64,000 nt of DNA, from assembly GCA_947311845.1 (NCBI GenBank), contig CAMZMU010000020.1, forward strand, positions 40,918,489 to 40,982,488, given 5' to 3'. Numbering within the stretch: position 1 is the first letter of the stretch; each line of letters begins with the position of its first letter. Both the position numbers and the translations under genes were made by a program. This document shows, piece after piece, positions 46,133-58,734 of this stretch. The stretch is from Poa pratensis. Its lineage: Eukaryota; Streptophyta; Magnoliopsida; Poales; Poaceae. The notes under the pieces were generated by a model that worked only from the letters and a program-made list of their open reading frames with translations, did not search any database and was not told the DNA's origin.

Positions 46133-48189
46133 TGTAACACCCCAAAAATAAGTCCCTAATTTTAGTGGTGTTTTCTCACACCTGGAAAACTTTTTCGGGT
46201 TTCTAAATGTTTTCTTGAAAACCGTTGGTCTTTGATTTGACTTTGGTTTCGCTCTCTCAGAAAATTCCCAACCACCCTCGATCATTGTCGACCTCCACCA
46301 TATTTCCAGGATATTGTTTTATCTGTTAAACCATTGGTTCCATTTGGTGATTCCAAAATCCTTCCGGTCTATCCCACTAAAGTCTCCACTACAATTTTTG
46401 CTTGGAATAAATTCTACCAAGCTACCTTATGGTTCCCTCATACATAGAGATCACTTCCACGGACAAATATTTCCTAGTCCCATGCAATATTCCTAAGTTA
46501 AACCCTATTCCCTATTATGTCGGTTTAAATCCGAAAATTATCCAGACACCTTCCACTAATCCAAAAATTCTACAATTTTGGGGAGATGCATGAATCCACC
46601 TCCTGAACATTTCACTCCACTATACCAACCTCATTTGAGCAATATTTGAGGTACTTCCTTTGTAGTGCTCTTTTCTTGCCTATTTGCAACTTCCAAAGGA
46701 ACCCCTATTTTTATGTCTCCAAAAATTCTACAAAAATTAGGGGATGACCCCTAGGCAGTATGTAGCCCATTTATGCAAAAATATTTGACACCTTGTTAAG
46801 AAAATATTTGACTTGTCCTCTGTCCAAGTTTCTGCCCTAAAATTCAAATGTTTTCAAAACCAAGCCAAATGATTTTTGTAGTGGGAAGAGGACACCTAGA
46901 TACAAGCACTAGGAGAGCCCACGCCTCTGGGCAAAGTCTTGACCAAACCAAAAATCATTTGCCTCCTCAAACAATCAATTTCAAATTTGACCAGTACTGT
47001 TTTTCAAAACTTCTAGTCGCACCAACTTTCGAAATTGCAAAAACTTTAGTCACCAAAGTTGTAGAGTTTTGATCTTGGCGTGCAGTGGTGAAAACCCCAT
47101 CGCGTTTGGACCCCCGAGTCGACGGGAACGTGTCGATGCCACTCGTGGCGCGCCCCGAACGCTAGCGCGCGCACTGTGTGTCCCTGTACACCGGGTCTCC
47201 TCTGTTCCCCGTGTCCCAACCGCACCCCATCTGTAGTTAGACCATCCACTGCTTCCCTGTTCGAACCGGAGACGATTCTATCCACCCCACCGACGATACA
47301 GTGGCATGAGTGCTTCCCCGTGTCCCCTCTCCCCCTACCCTTGAAAAGGACCCCGAGCCTCAGGCACACCCAGCTCCCCCACTGCCCCTGCCCGAGCACC
47401 TCTCCCTCCTTCTCTAGAGCCTCTCCCCGTTTTCAGCGAGCGACACTACAAGAAATATGCTAACTTATGACCTTTTGACAGTGACCCTGAAAATATTGGT
47501 CATAGATCTATGACCATTTTGTACCATTTGGTCACTCGCTGTTTTGGAGGGTCTAAACTCGAAAATATAATGACCAAATCTGTCAGAAAGGTCATAATCT
47601 CCTTACATGAATTGGTCATAATGCAAATAACACTAATTTAACATATTTTTTCTAGCCGATTACGACCAATTTAAATGGTCATCTATTATATAATTAAAAC
47701 ACAAGACAACCAACGGTAAAGATTTGTCACCGTAAAACTACAATGTATAGACGGTTAAGATTTAAAATCTGCGGCAAGGCATGTCCGGCCTCAGCACGTA
47801 CGTGAAACAACCAAAAAGCTACGGAAGCTAAATAAAAAAAAAAAAAACTGAAGCTAAGCGGCCAGGATGCATCCGTGTTATGTTAGAGTATATCAAAGGA
47901 CAAGATTAAACAACATGATCTAATAACTTCCGAAGGAAAAAGGTATCCCGCACGCAGCTACACCAGGTCGATTCATAACAGTACGAGACACGGACTCTGT
48001 GTAATTTGTATGAGATATGGACTCTTACCCCTACCTAAAATACGAAAGTACACTTTCCCTTCTGCCCATATATGCCGTGATTGGTATGTGTTGCTACGCT
48101 ATTTCGACGCGTGAGAGTATCGCGATGGGATGTTGTGTGAATCTGAAGACAGCACCTAGAGCATCCCCGGCCCAGCATAATCCTCCGAT

Positions 48190-48780
48190 CGATGCGCTCG
48201 AAGGACAACGTCGATCTCCCTCCGATGAAGCTAGCTGGTGTGCCATCTCGCGTCATCTGCTGGTTGGTGTGCCGGCCATGCTGACGATCAGATCGATCGA
48301 TCTATGTTGCTGGGAGTTCATTACCTACCCCGGATAGAGATGTGTTTGTGTATTGCAAAGGAGGTTGATCGCTTGACGCCGGCGGTGATATGACAACCTA
48401 AGGAGCTGCGAGTATATATTATGCACATATGCAGAACTGCAGATGCACGGAGGGCAATGATCGAGCTTGCTGGACGACGAGCTCGAAGCGACAATGTCGA
48501 TCTCCCTCTGATGAAGCTAGCTCTAGGGAAGAATGAAACGATCTCGCGTCATCTGCTAGCTGGTGTGCCGGCCATGCTGAAGATCACATCGATCGATCTA
48601 TGTTGCTAGGAGTTCATGTCCTGTCCCGGATAGAGATGGGTTCATGTATTGCAAAGGAGGTTGATCGCTTGACGCCGGCGGTGATATGACAAGCTAAGGA
48701 GCAGCGATTATATATTATGCACATATGCAGAACTGCAGATGCACATAGCGCAATGATCAGCTTGATGGAAGTAGCTGCAA
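48190..48780 (+). repeat. Direct tandem duplication inside Helitron B (unit about 285-297 bp)
   Basis: Two adjacent copies start near 48198 and 48483. Both contain CGTCATCTGCT, a GCCGGCCATGCTGA stretch, GATCGATCGATCTATG and GCTTGACGCCGGCGGTG. The copies differ by small indels and point changes. The frames 48017-48337 and 48421-48609 fall within the duplication and share peptides, which reflects the repeat and not a gene. Confidence 0.85.
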
Positions 48781-49602
48781 GAAAGGCCAGCGTCCCTGCC
48801 ACGATCTTGCCGACAAGGCGCAAAGAGGTTTCCACGATATGCACTAAAATTATTTCTCATTAGGATACGTCGTCGACCACGTACTGCTCGCCGACGGGTC
48901 ACACACGGTGCAGTCAGCACTGAACTTGACGGCCGGGCTGGCGAGATGCAGCCTCGCCGGCAGCTTCAACAAGTATCACCTCCAAGAGAATGGCATAGCA
49001 TAAATCGGATAAATGGGAATTTTACTGAGTACAGTTAATGGATGGATACATACGTCAAAGAGAAGAAAACGGGTATTTTACTTCCTCAAATATAGATTGT
49101 GGACCGTGATTTAGGCTCAAATATGTAGTGAGAAGATTAGTGGTTGGACAAAAAACAACTAATTGTATGGCAAATTATTCCGATTTATACCGCTCAGTGA
49201 GAGGACATGATGCCAATTGTAGAAGTATCATCCAAGCAGAGATAAACATCTTACTAATGGGCACTTGCCGACTTGTTTAACATTACACGAGTTTACATAG
49301 CAGATAGAGATGTTATGAATTGTTTAGCATTTGATTTTGGATGTGCTGATTTTGTTTCCTATCGGGAAGAAAAACTGTTATTTCTAGCCTGTTTGATTGG
49401 GATAGAGCAGTCACGTTTTCGTATTAGAATTATTTTGTGAGTCGAAATTTTCCATAAAACATGATAGGGCATTCATGGTTTGAGTTGGAGGATATACAAG
49501 CCTAATTGTATTCGGTGCTCACTGGAATTTGTGTTTTTAATCAGTTCTATTAATCCCCTGTAAGTTAGAAATTTTGGCTGATTTTTGTATCTTGATTAAT
49601 AG

Positions 49603-50393
49603 GCGAATTGTTGAGGTTAAGGAGAAGGAAAGGAGGACTGCCGAGGAGATACTGTACGCACTGGTTGTTCAGAAGTTTGTTGAAGCTAGCGTCTCTTTGG
49701 TCCCAGCTCTCTCACACTATTGATGCTTCTGGTAGAGTTGATCTGTGGGCAGAACATGTGGAAGGGAAGCTTGAGCGTTTGCACTCACATGAGGCATATG
49801 AAATGATCGAGAACCACTTAAACCTCATACTGGGGCAGCGGCAAGCTGATGCCACTGTCGCCGCCATAAGTAAGCTCCGAGTTGTCCAAGTCTACGCTAC
49901 ATCAGTGATGTATGGTTATTTCCTCTAGAGAGTTTCAGCTCGAGAAGTCAATGAAGAGCCTCCCTTGGGGATCAGACGACGATGCGCTCAATCAAGTTAT
50001 GACGGCTGACTCACGGTTCTCAGCTCAGACTTACAGTTCTCATCCAGAGGTGGAGTCCTTGACTTCCTCTAACCTCAGCGCGGAAGGGCTTAGCCAATCT
50101 GTCAAGCCTTGCCGGCTCAAATCGTATGTCATGTCGTTTGATCCAGACACGTTACAAACTTATTCGACAATTCGGTCGAAGGTGGTATTTGGCATCATAG
50201 AGAAGCACACAAAGGCGCATTTGGCATTTGTCATCACTCTAGAAGGAACTGTCGATTCGTCCAAAAGGATGAGCATGTCAGGATAAGCTTCTCAGGGTTG
50301 AGAAAGCTGATCTTAGAGGCTGTCACTTTTGGATCCTTCCTTTGGGATGTCGAGAGCTATGTGGATTCCAGGTACCATTTTGTCACCAACTAA
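49603..50393 (+). pseudogene. Captured 3' fragment of a DUF760 (UV-B-induced protein At3g17800-like) gene
   Basis: The fragment starts after a splice acceptor-like TTAATAG (to 49602), so intron sequence came with it. In order it encodes RRTAEEILYALVVQKFVEA, RVDLWAEHVEGKLERLHS, EAYEMIENHLNLILGQR, VYATSVMYGYFL, FQLEKSMKSLPWGS, RLKSYVMSFDPDTLQTYST and IRSKVVFGIIEKHTKAH, then SFLWDVESYVDSRYHFVTN and TAA at 50391-50393. This is the C-terminal half of the plastid-targeted DUF760 family, whose function is not well defined. Breaks: a phase change near 49725, a stop and phase change near 49927 and a phase change near 50265. The N-terminal exons are missing. It is the best-conserved non-transposon sequence inside Helitron B. 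Confidence 0.8.
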
Positions 50394-51890
50394 TTGGATC
50401 CAGATAGTGTAGATTCATGGCATGTGTATTTGGTCTGAAGTTCACTGAAGACTGTTGTACAATGGTAATTACCCCATGTTGTATGCCGAGAAACTTTTGA
50501 TTCTGGCATCACATCATTGTAAAGTGGAAATGTCATTAGACGGGCACTCAGCGGATTTTTTAAAGTGAGACCATAGAAACCTTCTTTTTCCCACAATAGA
50601 ATTTTGTAAAGTGGAAAATGTCATTATTTATTGCTCCTCCGATTAAACATGAAACATATAATTTTACAAGTTTCAGGTTTTGTTGGTGCGGTTGCATCAG
50701 CAAACATGCTTAGCAGGTACAGTCTAATAATAAAGGTAACATTCCCACAATTTTAGGGATGCAACATTTACTGTTTGAAAACGAATAATAATAATCAGCC
50801 TTAATTAGTCATTAATTAGAAAATATGTGCATGCTAAGAAAGAACAAGTTATAAAGTACGCCAAAGAAAATGTTTTAGTAAATTTTAATGAATATATACG
50901 GATAACTGCAATGCTTTACTGTCTATGTGATTAAAACTACTTGCTATATAGTCAATAAAATTGCAGTGCGGTCAATGAAAAAAGTTAGTGGAGATTGCAT
51001 TTGTGTACAATGCATCAAATGTTGTATTTGATTTTTTTTTTTTGAAATGTTAACGAAAGCCATCAACGAATTATAATAAGTGTAAGAGAGAAAAGTAAAA
51101 GCTAGGAGAAGAGAGAGGACTACAAATTGTTACCACAATGGCATTGAACTTTGTTGTCATTTACAAGGATGTGTGCTCAACAATTACATTTAATAGAAAA
51201 AATTCACAATGGTAAAATAATATTTTTCTTTCAACCTATGTTGTGCGTAGTCCTTTTTGTGTTCAGTTTGTAATATTTCAATTTGTGTAGCCCTCGATTG
51301 CATTCAGGAAAAACACCGTATTGATGTTTCTTAATCAATAAAGTGACGCGATTATGTAAAATAAGACATGCACATGTTGGCTAGAATTATTTATTTTAAA
51401 TATGGGTTATATGTAGTTTATGTATTTTAAATCAATGTTTCCGCATGACATTAATAATGCAAAACCAAGAGAGATATAAAGGTAGATACATAGATTGATA
51501 GATATACAGATAGATGCATGGATATAAGGAAAGATGGGGTGGACAAGCGGCTACATCAAAAAGCTTCTGCCAAAACATAATATAAACGATTTTTCCATGG
51601 ACATATTCAAGCAATCATCTTTTCAACAATTTTAAATAACTATAATCAGAAAATATCTTATCATTATAATTCTTCAATGTGTTAGATAGTCCACAAACCA
51701 GGTGAAGGATAAAAGATATCTCTAGCCGCGCAAATGCGCGGGCCACCCTGCTAGTTCACATGATTTGACAGCCAACTCAGCAGTCTCGCCTATGTGTCAT
51801 TGCTTATGTGTCATTTTCGCTTAGTTCTCACTCTGATTGGACAGCCAACTCAGCAGTCTCGCCTACGTGTCACTGCTTATGTGTAACATC

Positions 51891-53090
51891 CCAATATTTT
51901 GGAATGTTTAAAAATCACTAAAAATTGAAACTTTTGTTTTTGTTAACAGAAAACATTAAAATTCTAACATAAACCAAATAATAGAAAACATTTGGCATCT
52001 TCAAAAAAACTTTAATAGTTTAAAATATCCAAATAATCTTTAATTTCAAAATTTGAGTTTAGTTTAAATTATTTTATTCAAGGTATTTCAAAGAAACCTT
52101 CATCTCCTAAAATGTTTTATTCCAATTATTAGATTTTAAATATTTCACTTTTGACTATTTATTAAACCCTAAAACAATATCTATAAAGTATTTTAAAGCT
52201 TGTTCTATTTAAAAAAATGGTTTTGATAAATTAAATTTATTTGAAAAACAAATAAGTTTAAAATTACTTATTTTTAATATTTACATTTGTGGTAGTTTTA
52301 TTTGATTTTAAAAAGTCACAAATGATTTTATTTAAAACCTATTTTAAAATGACATAAAGTGTCAATTAAGCAAATATACAATATTTTGAATTTATATTTT
52401 TGAAATGTATTGGAAAAGTGTGCTTGAATATTTTAAATGATAGATATTAATTTTACCAAACTGTAGAAACAAGTTTGAAGTATTTTGGACTTTTAAAACA
52501 AAAGATATAAAAGAAATAAGAAAAACAGAAATAGAAAAAGAGAAAGAAAAAAATAACGGGCCGCCTGCCCGAACCGAACTGGGGCGAAGCCCATCTCCCC
52601 AGCCAGCAAGCAGCCCATGTTCTTTTTTCTCTCTCCTTTCTTCTATTTTTCTGTTGGGCCGAATCTGGCCCAACTAGGGGAGGCGGGGGCCGGTCGGCCT
52701 GGTTCGGCTGCGCTGGTGGGCTGGGCCGGCTCGGTTGATTCTTTTTTTTGTTCTTTTCTTTATATTCTTTTCTGTTTTCTTTTATAACTTTTAATTTTGA
52801 ACTCCAATTTCAACCAAATAAATTTTGAAAATTTTGTAAAGATGTCCTCTGTCATTATGGACTATTAGTACTATTTTTAGACAAAATAAAATACAAAATA
52901 CCCTAAGCTTATATATTGCTTTATATTGGGTTTTGAAGAATTTGAAATTAAAATTTTGGAATTATTCTTTTAAATTCAAATGCAGGGTTTTAAAATTATG
53001 ACATGATGAAATGAAAACATCAACTTCCAAAATTTTGTATTTTGGAATTATTCTTTTTGAATTTTGGAACGATTCTTTTTGAATTTTGTA
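51891..53090 (+). mobile_element. Truncated LTR-like segment inside the CACTA element
   Basis: TGTAACATCCC at about 51892 looks like the start of a Tekay-type LTR, as at 12694 and 46133. About 1.2 kb of AT-rich DNA with one GC-rich island (52555-52735) follows. No matching end, primer site or target duplication is visible before the tandem array at 53091. It may be a broken LTR or just a chance start within the CACTA. Confidence 0.3.
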
Positions 53091-55260
53091 TGCTTGTTTG
53101 AAAATCTAGTCGAAGTCTCGGTCATGACCGTTCGTGTGTAGTGATTGAATCATTCAAATATTTTTGTGTATCTATGATGAAATGACTAGTTGTGAACCTA
53201 GAAATGAAATTCCAAAAAAATAACGGGCAAGATATATACCACTTGTAGTTCAAATTTGACCCGCTTCCAGCCGAATCGGCAGGAAACCGTTTAATTGACC
53301 GGAAAATGGTAGAAAGCTCAGAAATGAATACTTTTTGGTGATTGTACATAGAATGACATCTACTATGTGAGCAATTTTTATCGGTTCCATTTTGTACGAT
53401 ACTCTTGGTAGCCGCTTCACAAAAAGTCGGGCTATTAGCACTTAAAAAATGAAAAGTGGATTTTTTTATGAAACATGTCAAAATCACTGGTCGGCAACAT
53501 TGTTTGTCATGCCACAATGCACACATGTGCCAAATTCGGGCACGTTTGGACAAACTATGTCATGAATGTGGCCAAAACACTGCTTGTTAGTCTTGAAAGC
53601 TATGAATGTCTATCATGATAGCAAGTTTCTGGGAACACGTTTTCAATAAAACTTCCGAATTGCAAGTTTATATTTTTTTATGGTAACTAGGTCACATGTC
53701 ATGACGCTACGCGAAGGTTTTTCATTATTTCGATTTTTTTTAATTTTTTATGCTTGTTTGAAAATCTAGTCGAAGTCTCGGTCATGACCGTTCGTGTGTA
53801 GTGATTGAATCATGCAAATATTTTTGTGTATCTATGATGAAATGACTAGTTGTGAACCTAGAAATGAAATTCCAAAAAAATAACGGGCAAGATATATACC
53901 ACTTGTAGTTCAAATTTGACCCGCTTCCAGCCGAATCGGCAGGAAACCGTTTAATTGACCGGAAAATGGTAGAAAGCTCAGAAATGAATACTTTTTGGTG
54001 ATTGTACATAGAATGACATCTACTATGTGAGCAATTTTTATCGGTTCCATTTTGGACGACACTCTCGGTAGCCGCTTCACAAAAAGTCGGGCTATTAGCA
54101 CTTAAAAAATGAAAAGTGGATTTTTTTTGTGAAACATGTCGAAATCGCTGGTCGGCAACATTGTTTGTCATGCCACAATGCACACATGTGCCAAATTCGG
54201 GCACATTTCGACAAACTATGTCATGAATGTGGCCAAAACACTGCATGTTAGTCTTGAAAGCTATGAATGTCTATTCATGATAGCAAGTTTCTGGAACACG
54301 TTTTCAATAAAACTTCTGAATTGCAAGTTTATATTTTTTTATGGTAACTAGGTCACATGTCATGACGCTACGCGAAGGTTTTCCATTATTTTGATTTTTT
54401 TTAAATTTCGTATGCTTGTTTGAAAATCTAGTCAAAGTCGCCGTCGTGACCGTTCATGTCTAGTGTTTGAATCATGTGGATATTTTGATGTAACTCTGAT
54501 GAAATGGATACTTGTGAAGCTAAAAATGAAATTTAGGAAAAATGACGGGCAATCTATGTGGCAGCTGCAGTTCAAAATCTATCTGTTTCCAGCTGAATCG
54601 GCAGGAAGTCGTTTAAATGGCCTGAAATAGGCAGAGAGCTCGAAATGCATGCCTTTTGGTGATTGTACATAAAATGATGTCTACTTTGTGAAAAATATGT
54701 ATCGGTGCCATTTTGGACGACTTTCAGGCCAAATGACGAATGTGATGGCCACATTCATGGCATAGTTTGTTTAAATGTGCCCATATTGCGAACAAATGTG
54801 CATCTTGGAACCATGAACAATGTTGCCGAAGAAACTTTTCTTTTTCCTTGCACAAAAAAATCATTTTTCAGTCTCTGAGTGCGAAAAATGGGTTGTTTTG
54901 TGAAGCATCTAGACCATATTATAAAAATATGTATCGGTGCCATTTTGGACGACTTTCGGGCCAAATGACGAATGTTATGACCACATTCATGGCATAGTTT
55001 GTTCAAATGTGCCCACATTAGGCACAAATGTGTATCTTGGAACCATGAACAATGTTGCCGAAAAAACTTTTCATTTTCCTTCCACAAAAAATCATTTCAT
55101 TTTTCGAGTGCGAAAAATGGGTTGTTTTGTGAAGCAACTACCAAAAATATGTTGCAAGATTGGAGCACTGCATTTTATAAAAATACTAGACCATATTTTA
55201 TTTACAAATATCCAAAGTTTTGCGTGTCAAACGGTTTCCATCCACCTCTCGCGAAAAAGA
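53091..55260 (+). repeat. Tandem repeat array within the CACTA element, 660-bp units
   Basis: TGCTTGTTTGAAAATCTAGT starts units at 53091, 53751 and 54413. Units 1 and 2 are nearly identical, including the same phrases CGTTCGTGTGTAGTG and GACGCTACGCGAAGGTTTT. Unit 3 is diverged and leads into a 232-bp sub-repeat (AAATATGTATCGGTGCCATT at 54693 and 54925). Frames on both strands (53122-53553, 53782-54246, 54755-55275) are repeated shadows, not genes. Confidence 0.88.
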
Positions 55261-55315
55261 AAAATTAAGCACTAAAATTTGCTTATTTCAGACTAAAAGT
55301 TTTTTTTCCATATAA

Positions 55316-58300
55316 CTATATGGTTGAACTGGGCCGAAACTGGTCCAGCCCAGCTCTTAGGCCCGTTGGACAGCTGCTGGAGCGTTGCGAGCCGTCGGAT
55401 GCTGATCCGACGGTGCGGAGCGCACTAGACTGGTATAAAACCAGCGTGTCGCCGCCGTCCCCGCGAGAAACCCTAGCTCCCATCCCTCCTACCCGGCGAC
55501 CCACTCCAGATCGCATCGAGCCCAACCTCTCCCCCAACCTCTCCCGCATCTGGCGTCGGAGAGACGCCGGAGACCACCTCAACACCGGCGTCTCTCCCCT
55601 CGTCGCCTACTCGGAGCCCCTCCCTCCTCGCCTCGCCTTCATCTTAACCTCAGTCCGTCCTCGTCGTCCATCCTCCCTTGGTGAGGAGGAGGCGGGCTTC
55701 CAGCCTTCGTTCTCGTGGTCCTGGCAGTGGCCTCGCTCCGGTCGCCGCCGAGATCGACTGGGTTGAGCACCCGGCCCAGAACAACAGGTCCTGGAGTCTG
55801 CTCGTCATCGGGGACCAGGCCGGAAAGGCACCCGTGGCACCCGGCGTCTCCCCCATCCCACAAGCGTCCTCCACATGAGGCGCCCTAGATCCCTGTCTAT
55901 CTTCTCTCGTATGTCCGCAACAGTGAATACTGGGATCTGACGTTTTTCTTGTCTTTCTGGTTTGTCAGGTGCGGTGGCCGCCGGTGAGCTCGCGCCGGAT
56001 CTGGTGGTCGACCTCACATCAGGTAGCTTCTCATGTACACCTTCTCGGTCCTTCTACCTATTGTGTCAGTGCGTATAGATTTGTTGCCCTACGCTTTAAT
56101 TGTTACTAGTACTTGCACTTGTCGCACTTAATGTGCCATTGATCTGCTGGTTGTAGTGATTGTTGTGCATCGAGTCCCTCTGCTGGTTTTCTGTTTATAT
56201 CCTATCTTACGTAGACATTTATGGAATGCGTACCAGTGGCCATGGGCCTGTTTTTACTTGGTAAAAGTAGCCTGTAGTTCACTTGTTACCTGCTGTAAAT
56301 TGGTGTATCTGTTTTTGTTATCTGCTTTAGAAGTTTAAATTGGTGGATCTGTTGTTATATGTGGTACAACTTGCTTAGACGAGCTTTGATCAACATGCCT
56401 CGTTTGCTTCATTGTAGCAATTCACTTGAAATCTGATGATGATGATGCTATCACTTGAAATATAAGTCCATTTGGTGTCAACAAGTAATAACTGAAATTA
56501 AAAATAATTACATGTACATGGATGCTATAAAAGTAACATGCTTTCTATCGGTTAGTACTGTTGCTTGGCCTATGTACTTGGATTTGTAAACTGTATAGGC
56601 AACAATTGAAATACATGTGTTTTGAGTTTAGAGTAAAGTGATATTCAGTAATGTGTTCTGTAGATTACAATAATGTTTGTCTGCTTTATTCATAATGTGG
56701 TAGTAGAAATAGAATGGACATATTGGACAGTGTTATAAGTAAGGTTATAAATAGAGATATAATGGACAAATCTGATTTTTTTGGGTTTATTTGCTTCCGT
56801 TGGTACTGCTTGTCATCTGAATGCAACTAACTAGTAGAACTGCGCCAGTATATACATCTTTTTTATTCATGTGCCACTGTATTGCAGATGCCTGAAGTCG
56901 TTTGCAGATGTACTCATTTCTTGTGACATACCTGCTTAATCTTTGCAAATTTGTGTTAACTTATGTCCTGATTTAATGTCCAATTTCGCACGTCTTCACC
57001 AGTATGCACACACTAGTAGGTTTAGCACGTCCAAGACATGAATTTCATGAACTAGTACATTTTATATTTGGGTGCTAGTTAATTAGAAAAGTGTTCAGCA
57101 AGTCCTTGTGGTTGTTTCTGTATATATTCACTGTATTTTTCTAATTAATTCGAGTTCCCTGATATGGTATGCTACATTCTTTATGTAGCTTGAATATGGC
57201 TCTACCGAATTTTTAATATGTCTCTGCAGCTAATTTCGCCTTTGTTTGAATATCTAGCTGGGAATTTATCAACTCAAGAATCTGATTTTTTTTTGTACAG
57301 GCTCCCATTGGAAGTTAGACAGAAAAGAATGTGTCGGCATGTCGGTGTCGATCCCATACTGTTTCTTTAGGAGGTTCCTCATGACAGCCAAATCCGACAA
57401 GATGGTAGGTTTATAGCTCACATTATACTGGTTGTGCTTAAAGTGTTTTACAAGATCATATTCTGTATTGTTTTTGTGCTTACAACAGTTTGGTGTTCAG
57501 ACTGGTTTTGCAGGGAGTGCTCTGGGATGATTGTGGAGCTCCACCGAGTCATGGCGCAGGAGAAGCTGATCATGGTGCACCACAAGTACATCATTCAAGT
57601 ACGGGTGCTCTTCAATGTTTTGTTTATTTTTTCCGTTCATACACGAGCACAGTTTCTTATTGCCTTATGTAAGGATCAATTGATCGTAACTTGCAACCTT
57701 ATATTGTAGTAGCTGGACCTTATTTCACCATCCCTCAAGAATAAAGCACGATGCTTCTGCTGCATAACTTGTTTTTTTGTTTACCATCCAGGTACAATGG
57801 GAGCAAGCTCTCATCCCTAGCTACTGTACTGACTGTCGCCCTGCATATTGGCTGGTATGCTTGTATCCTGTCTCTTTGCTGTTGTGCTAGAATCGTAAAT
57901 CCCGATGCGTGTATCATGGACTGGTTTGGTAAATCTGTTCTGGTGCTTAAATTTTACATGCACTTGCGAATATTCATACTGTCTCGTTTTCTTGTATGAA
58001 TGAGTATCTCATCTTAACTAGCTGGAGAATAAAAGGCCTGGAACTAGCTAAATATGTGTTATCAAGAACTATGTCCTTTTTTTTGATTGGTCTGTTCATA
58101 ATATATTGGCTCTAGTTTTTTTGATTTTTCTCTGCTGATTCATTTGTCAGGGAGGCGAGGAAGGCATGTGGATCATACGTCAGGAGCGGGTGCCCAGTTT
58201 CTGATGCGATGGAGCTCCATGCTGAAGAAGATGTCACTTGTAGATCTTATAAAGTACCTAGTTATTACACTTGAAGAGATTGTAACTGTGATTGCCTTTG

Positions 58301-58360
58301 TATTGTGTTATTTGTTGAGCAGAAGCTCCAGACTGAATCTGTCTGTTGTTATTTGAAGTA
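55316..58360 (+). other. Possible multi-exon transcription unit of the CACTA element without a long ORF
   Basis: A TATA box (TATAAAA, 55434-55440) stands before a GC-rich leader of about 450 bases (to about 55890) that resembles the first exon of a plant gene. Candidate splice acceptors with pyrimidine tracts precede short blocks near 55969, 57301, 57516, 57792 and 58151, and GT donors follow several of them. No frame longer than about 150 codons spans any block, and none has a recognisable domain. A perfect 9-bp inverted repeat CCGTCGGAT...ATCCGACGG (55392-55413) lies just upstream of the TATA box. It could be a captured gene fragment or the decayed transposase unit. Confidence 0.4.
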
Positions 58361-58436
58361 TCACTTGTGTTTTGATTATGTGCCAATTTGGTAATCTATG
58401 TACTGACAAATTTAATAATGAAGAATATGATTCTTA

Positions 58437-58577
58437 CAACTGGGACCCATGTACAGAAAACTGGCAACTGGGACCCATTATACAGGAAACTGACAACTGG
58501 GACCCATTATACAGAAAACTGACAATTGGGACCCACTGTCTAGAACCTGACAATTGGGACCCAATAGTCAGAAATTG
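58437..58577 (+). repeat. Short tandem repeat, five 28-29-bp units
   Basis: CAA(C/T)TGGGACCCA recurs five times at 28-29-base spacing from 58437, each followed by a variable CAGAAAACTGA-type end. It lies near the right subterminal zone of the CACTA element. Confidence 0.85.
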
Positions 58578-58734
58578 TTGGACCAAAAAGGCCACGTTGC
58601 AGAAATTAAAAGGGCTGAATTGTTGGGCTTGACCCATATAGTCGTCCGAATTACATAGAAAAAAATATTAAATAGGCTGAGTTATTGGGCTAGGCCCATT
58701 TAGACTACTGAGCTGGACTGGGCTGATTCTGATC

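Larger units (their letters stand above)
47682..51754 (+). mobile_element. Helitron B, complete, non-autonomous, carrying a gene fragment
   Basis: The 5' end is TCTATTATATAATTAAAAC (47682) preceded by A. The 3' end is the hairpin CCGCGC-AAAT-GCGCGG (51726-51741) and CTAG (51751-51754) followed by T. It sits 238 bases inside the left end of the CACTA element. The body holds a tandem duplication (48190-48780), a DUF760 gene fragment (49603-50393) and the 3' module shared with Helitron A. No Rep/helicase coding is present. Confidence 0.92.

Noticed and set aside
48017..48609. Two ORFs with shared peptides in Helitron B
   Set aside because: Both fall in the tandem duplication and have no recognisable family.
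53122..54246. Two similar ORFs of 143 and 154 residues on the minus strand
   Set aside because: They are the same non-coding tandem unit read twice; similarity comes from the array and no domain is present.
55320..55766. 148-residue plus-strand ORF after the CACTA internal TATA box
   Set aside because: Starts upstream of the TATA box and has only Pro/Arg/Ser-rich composition; better seen as untranslated leader.
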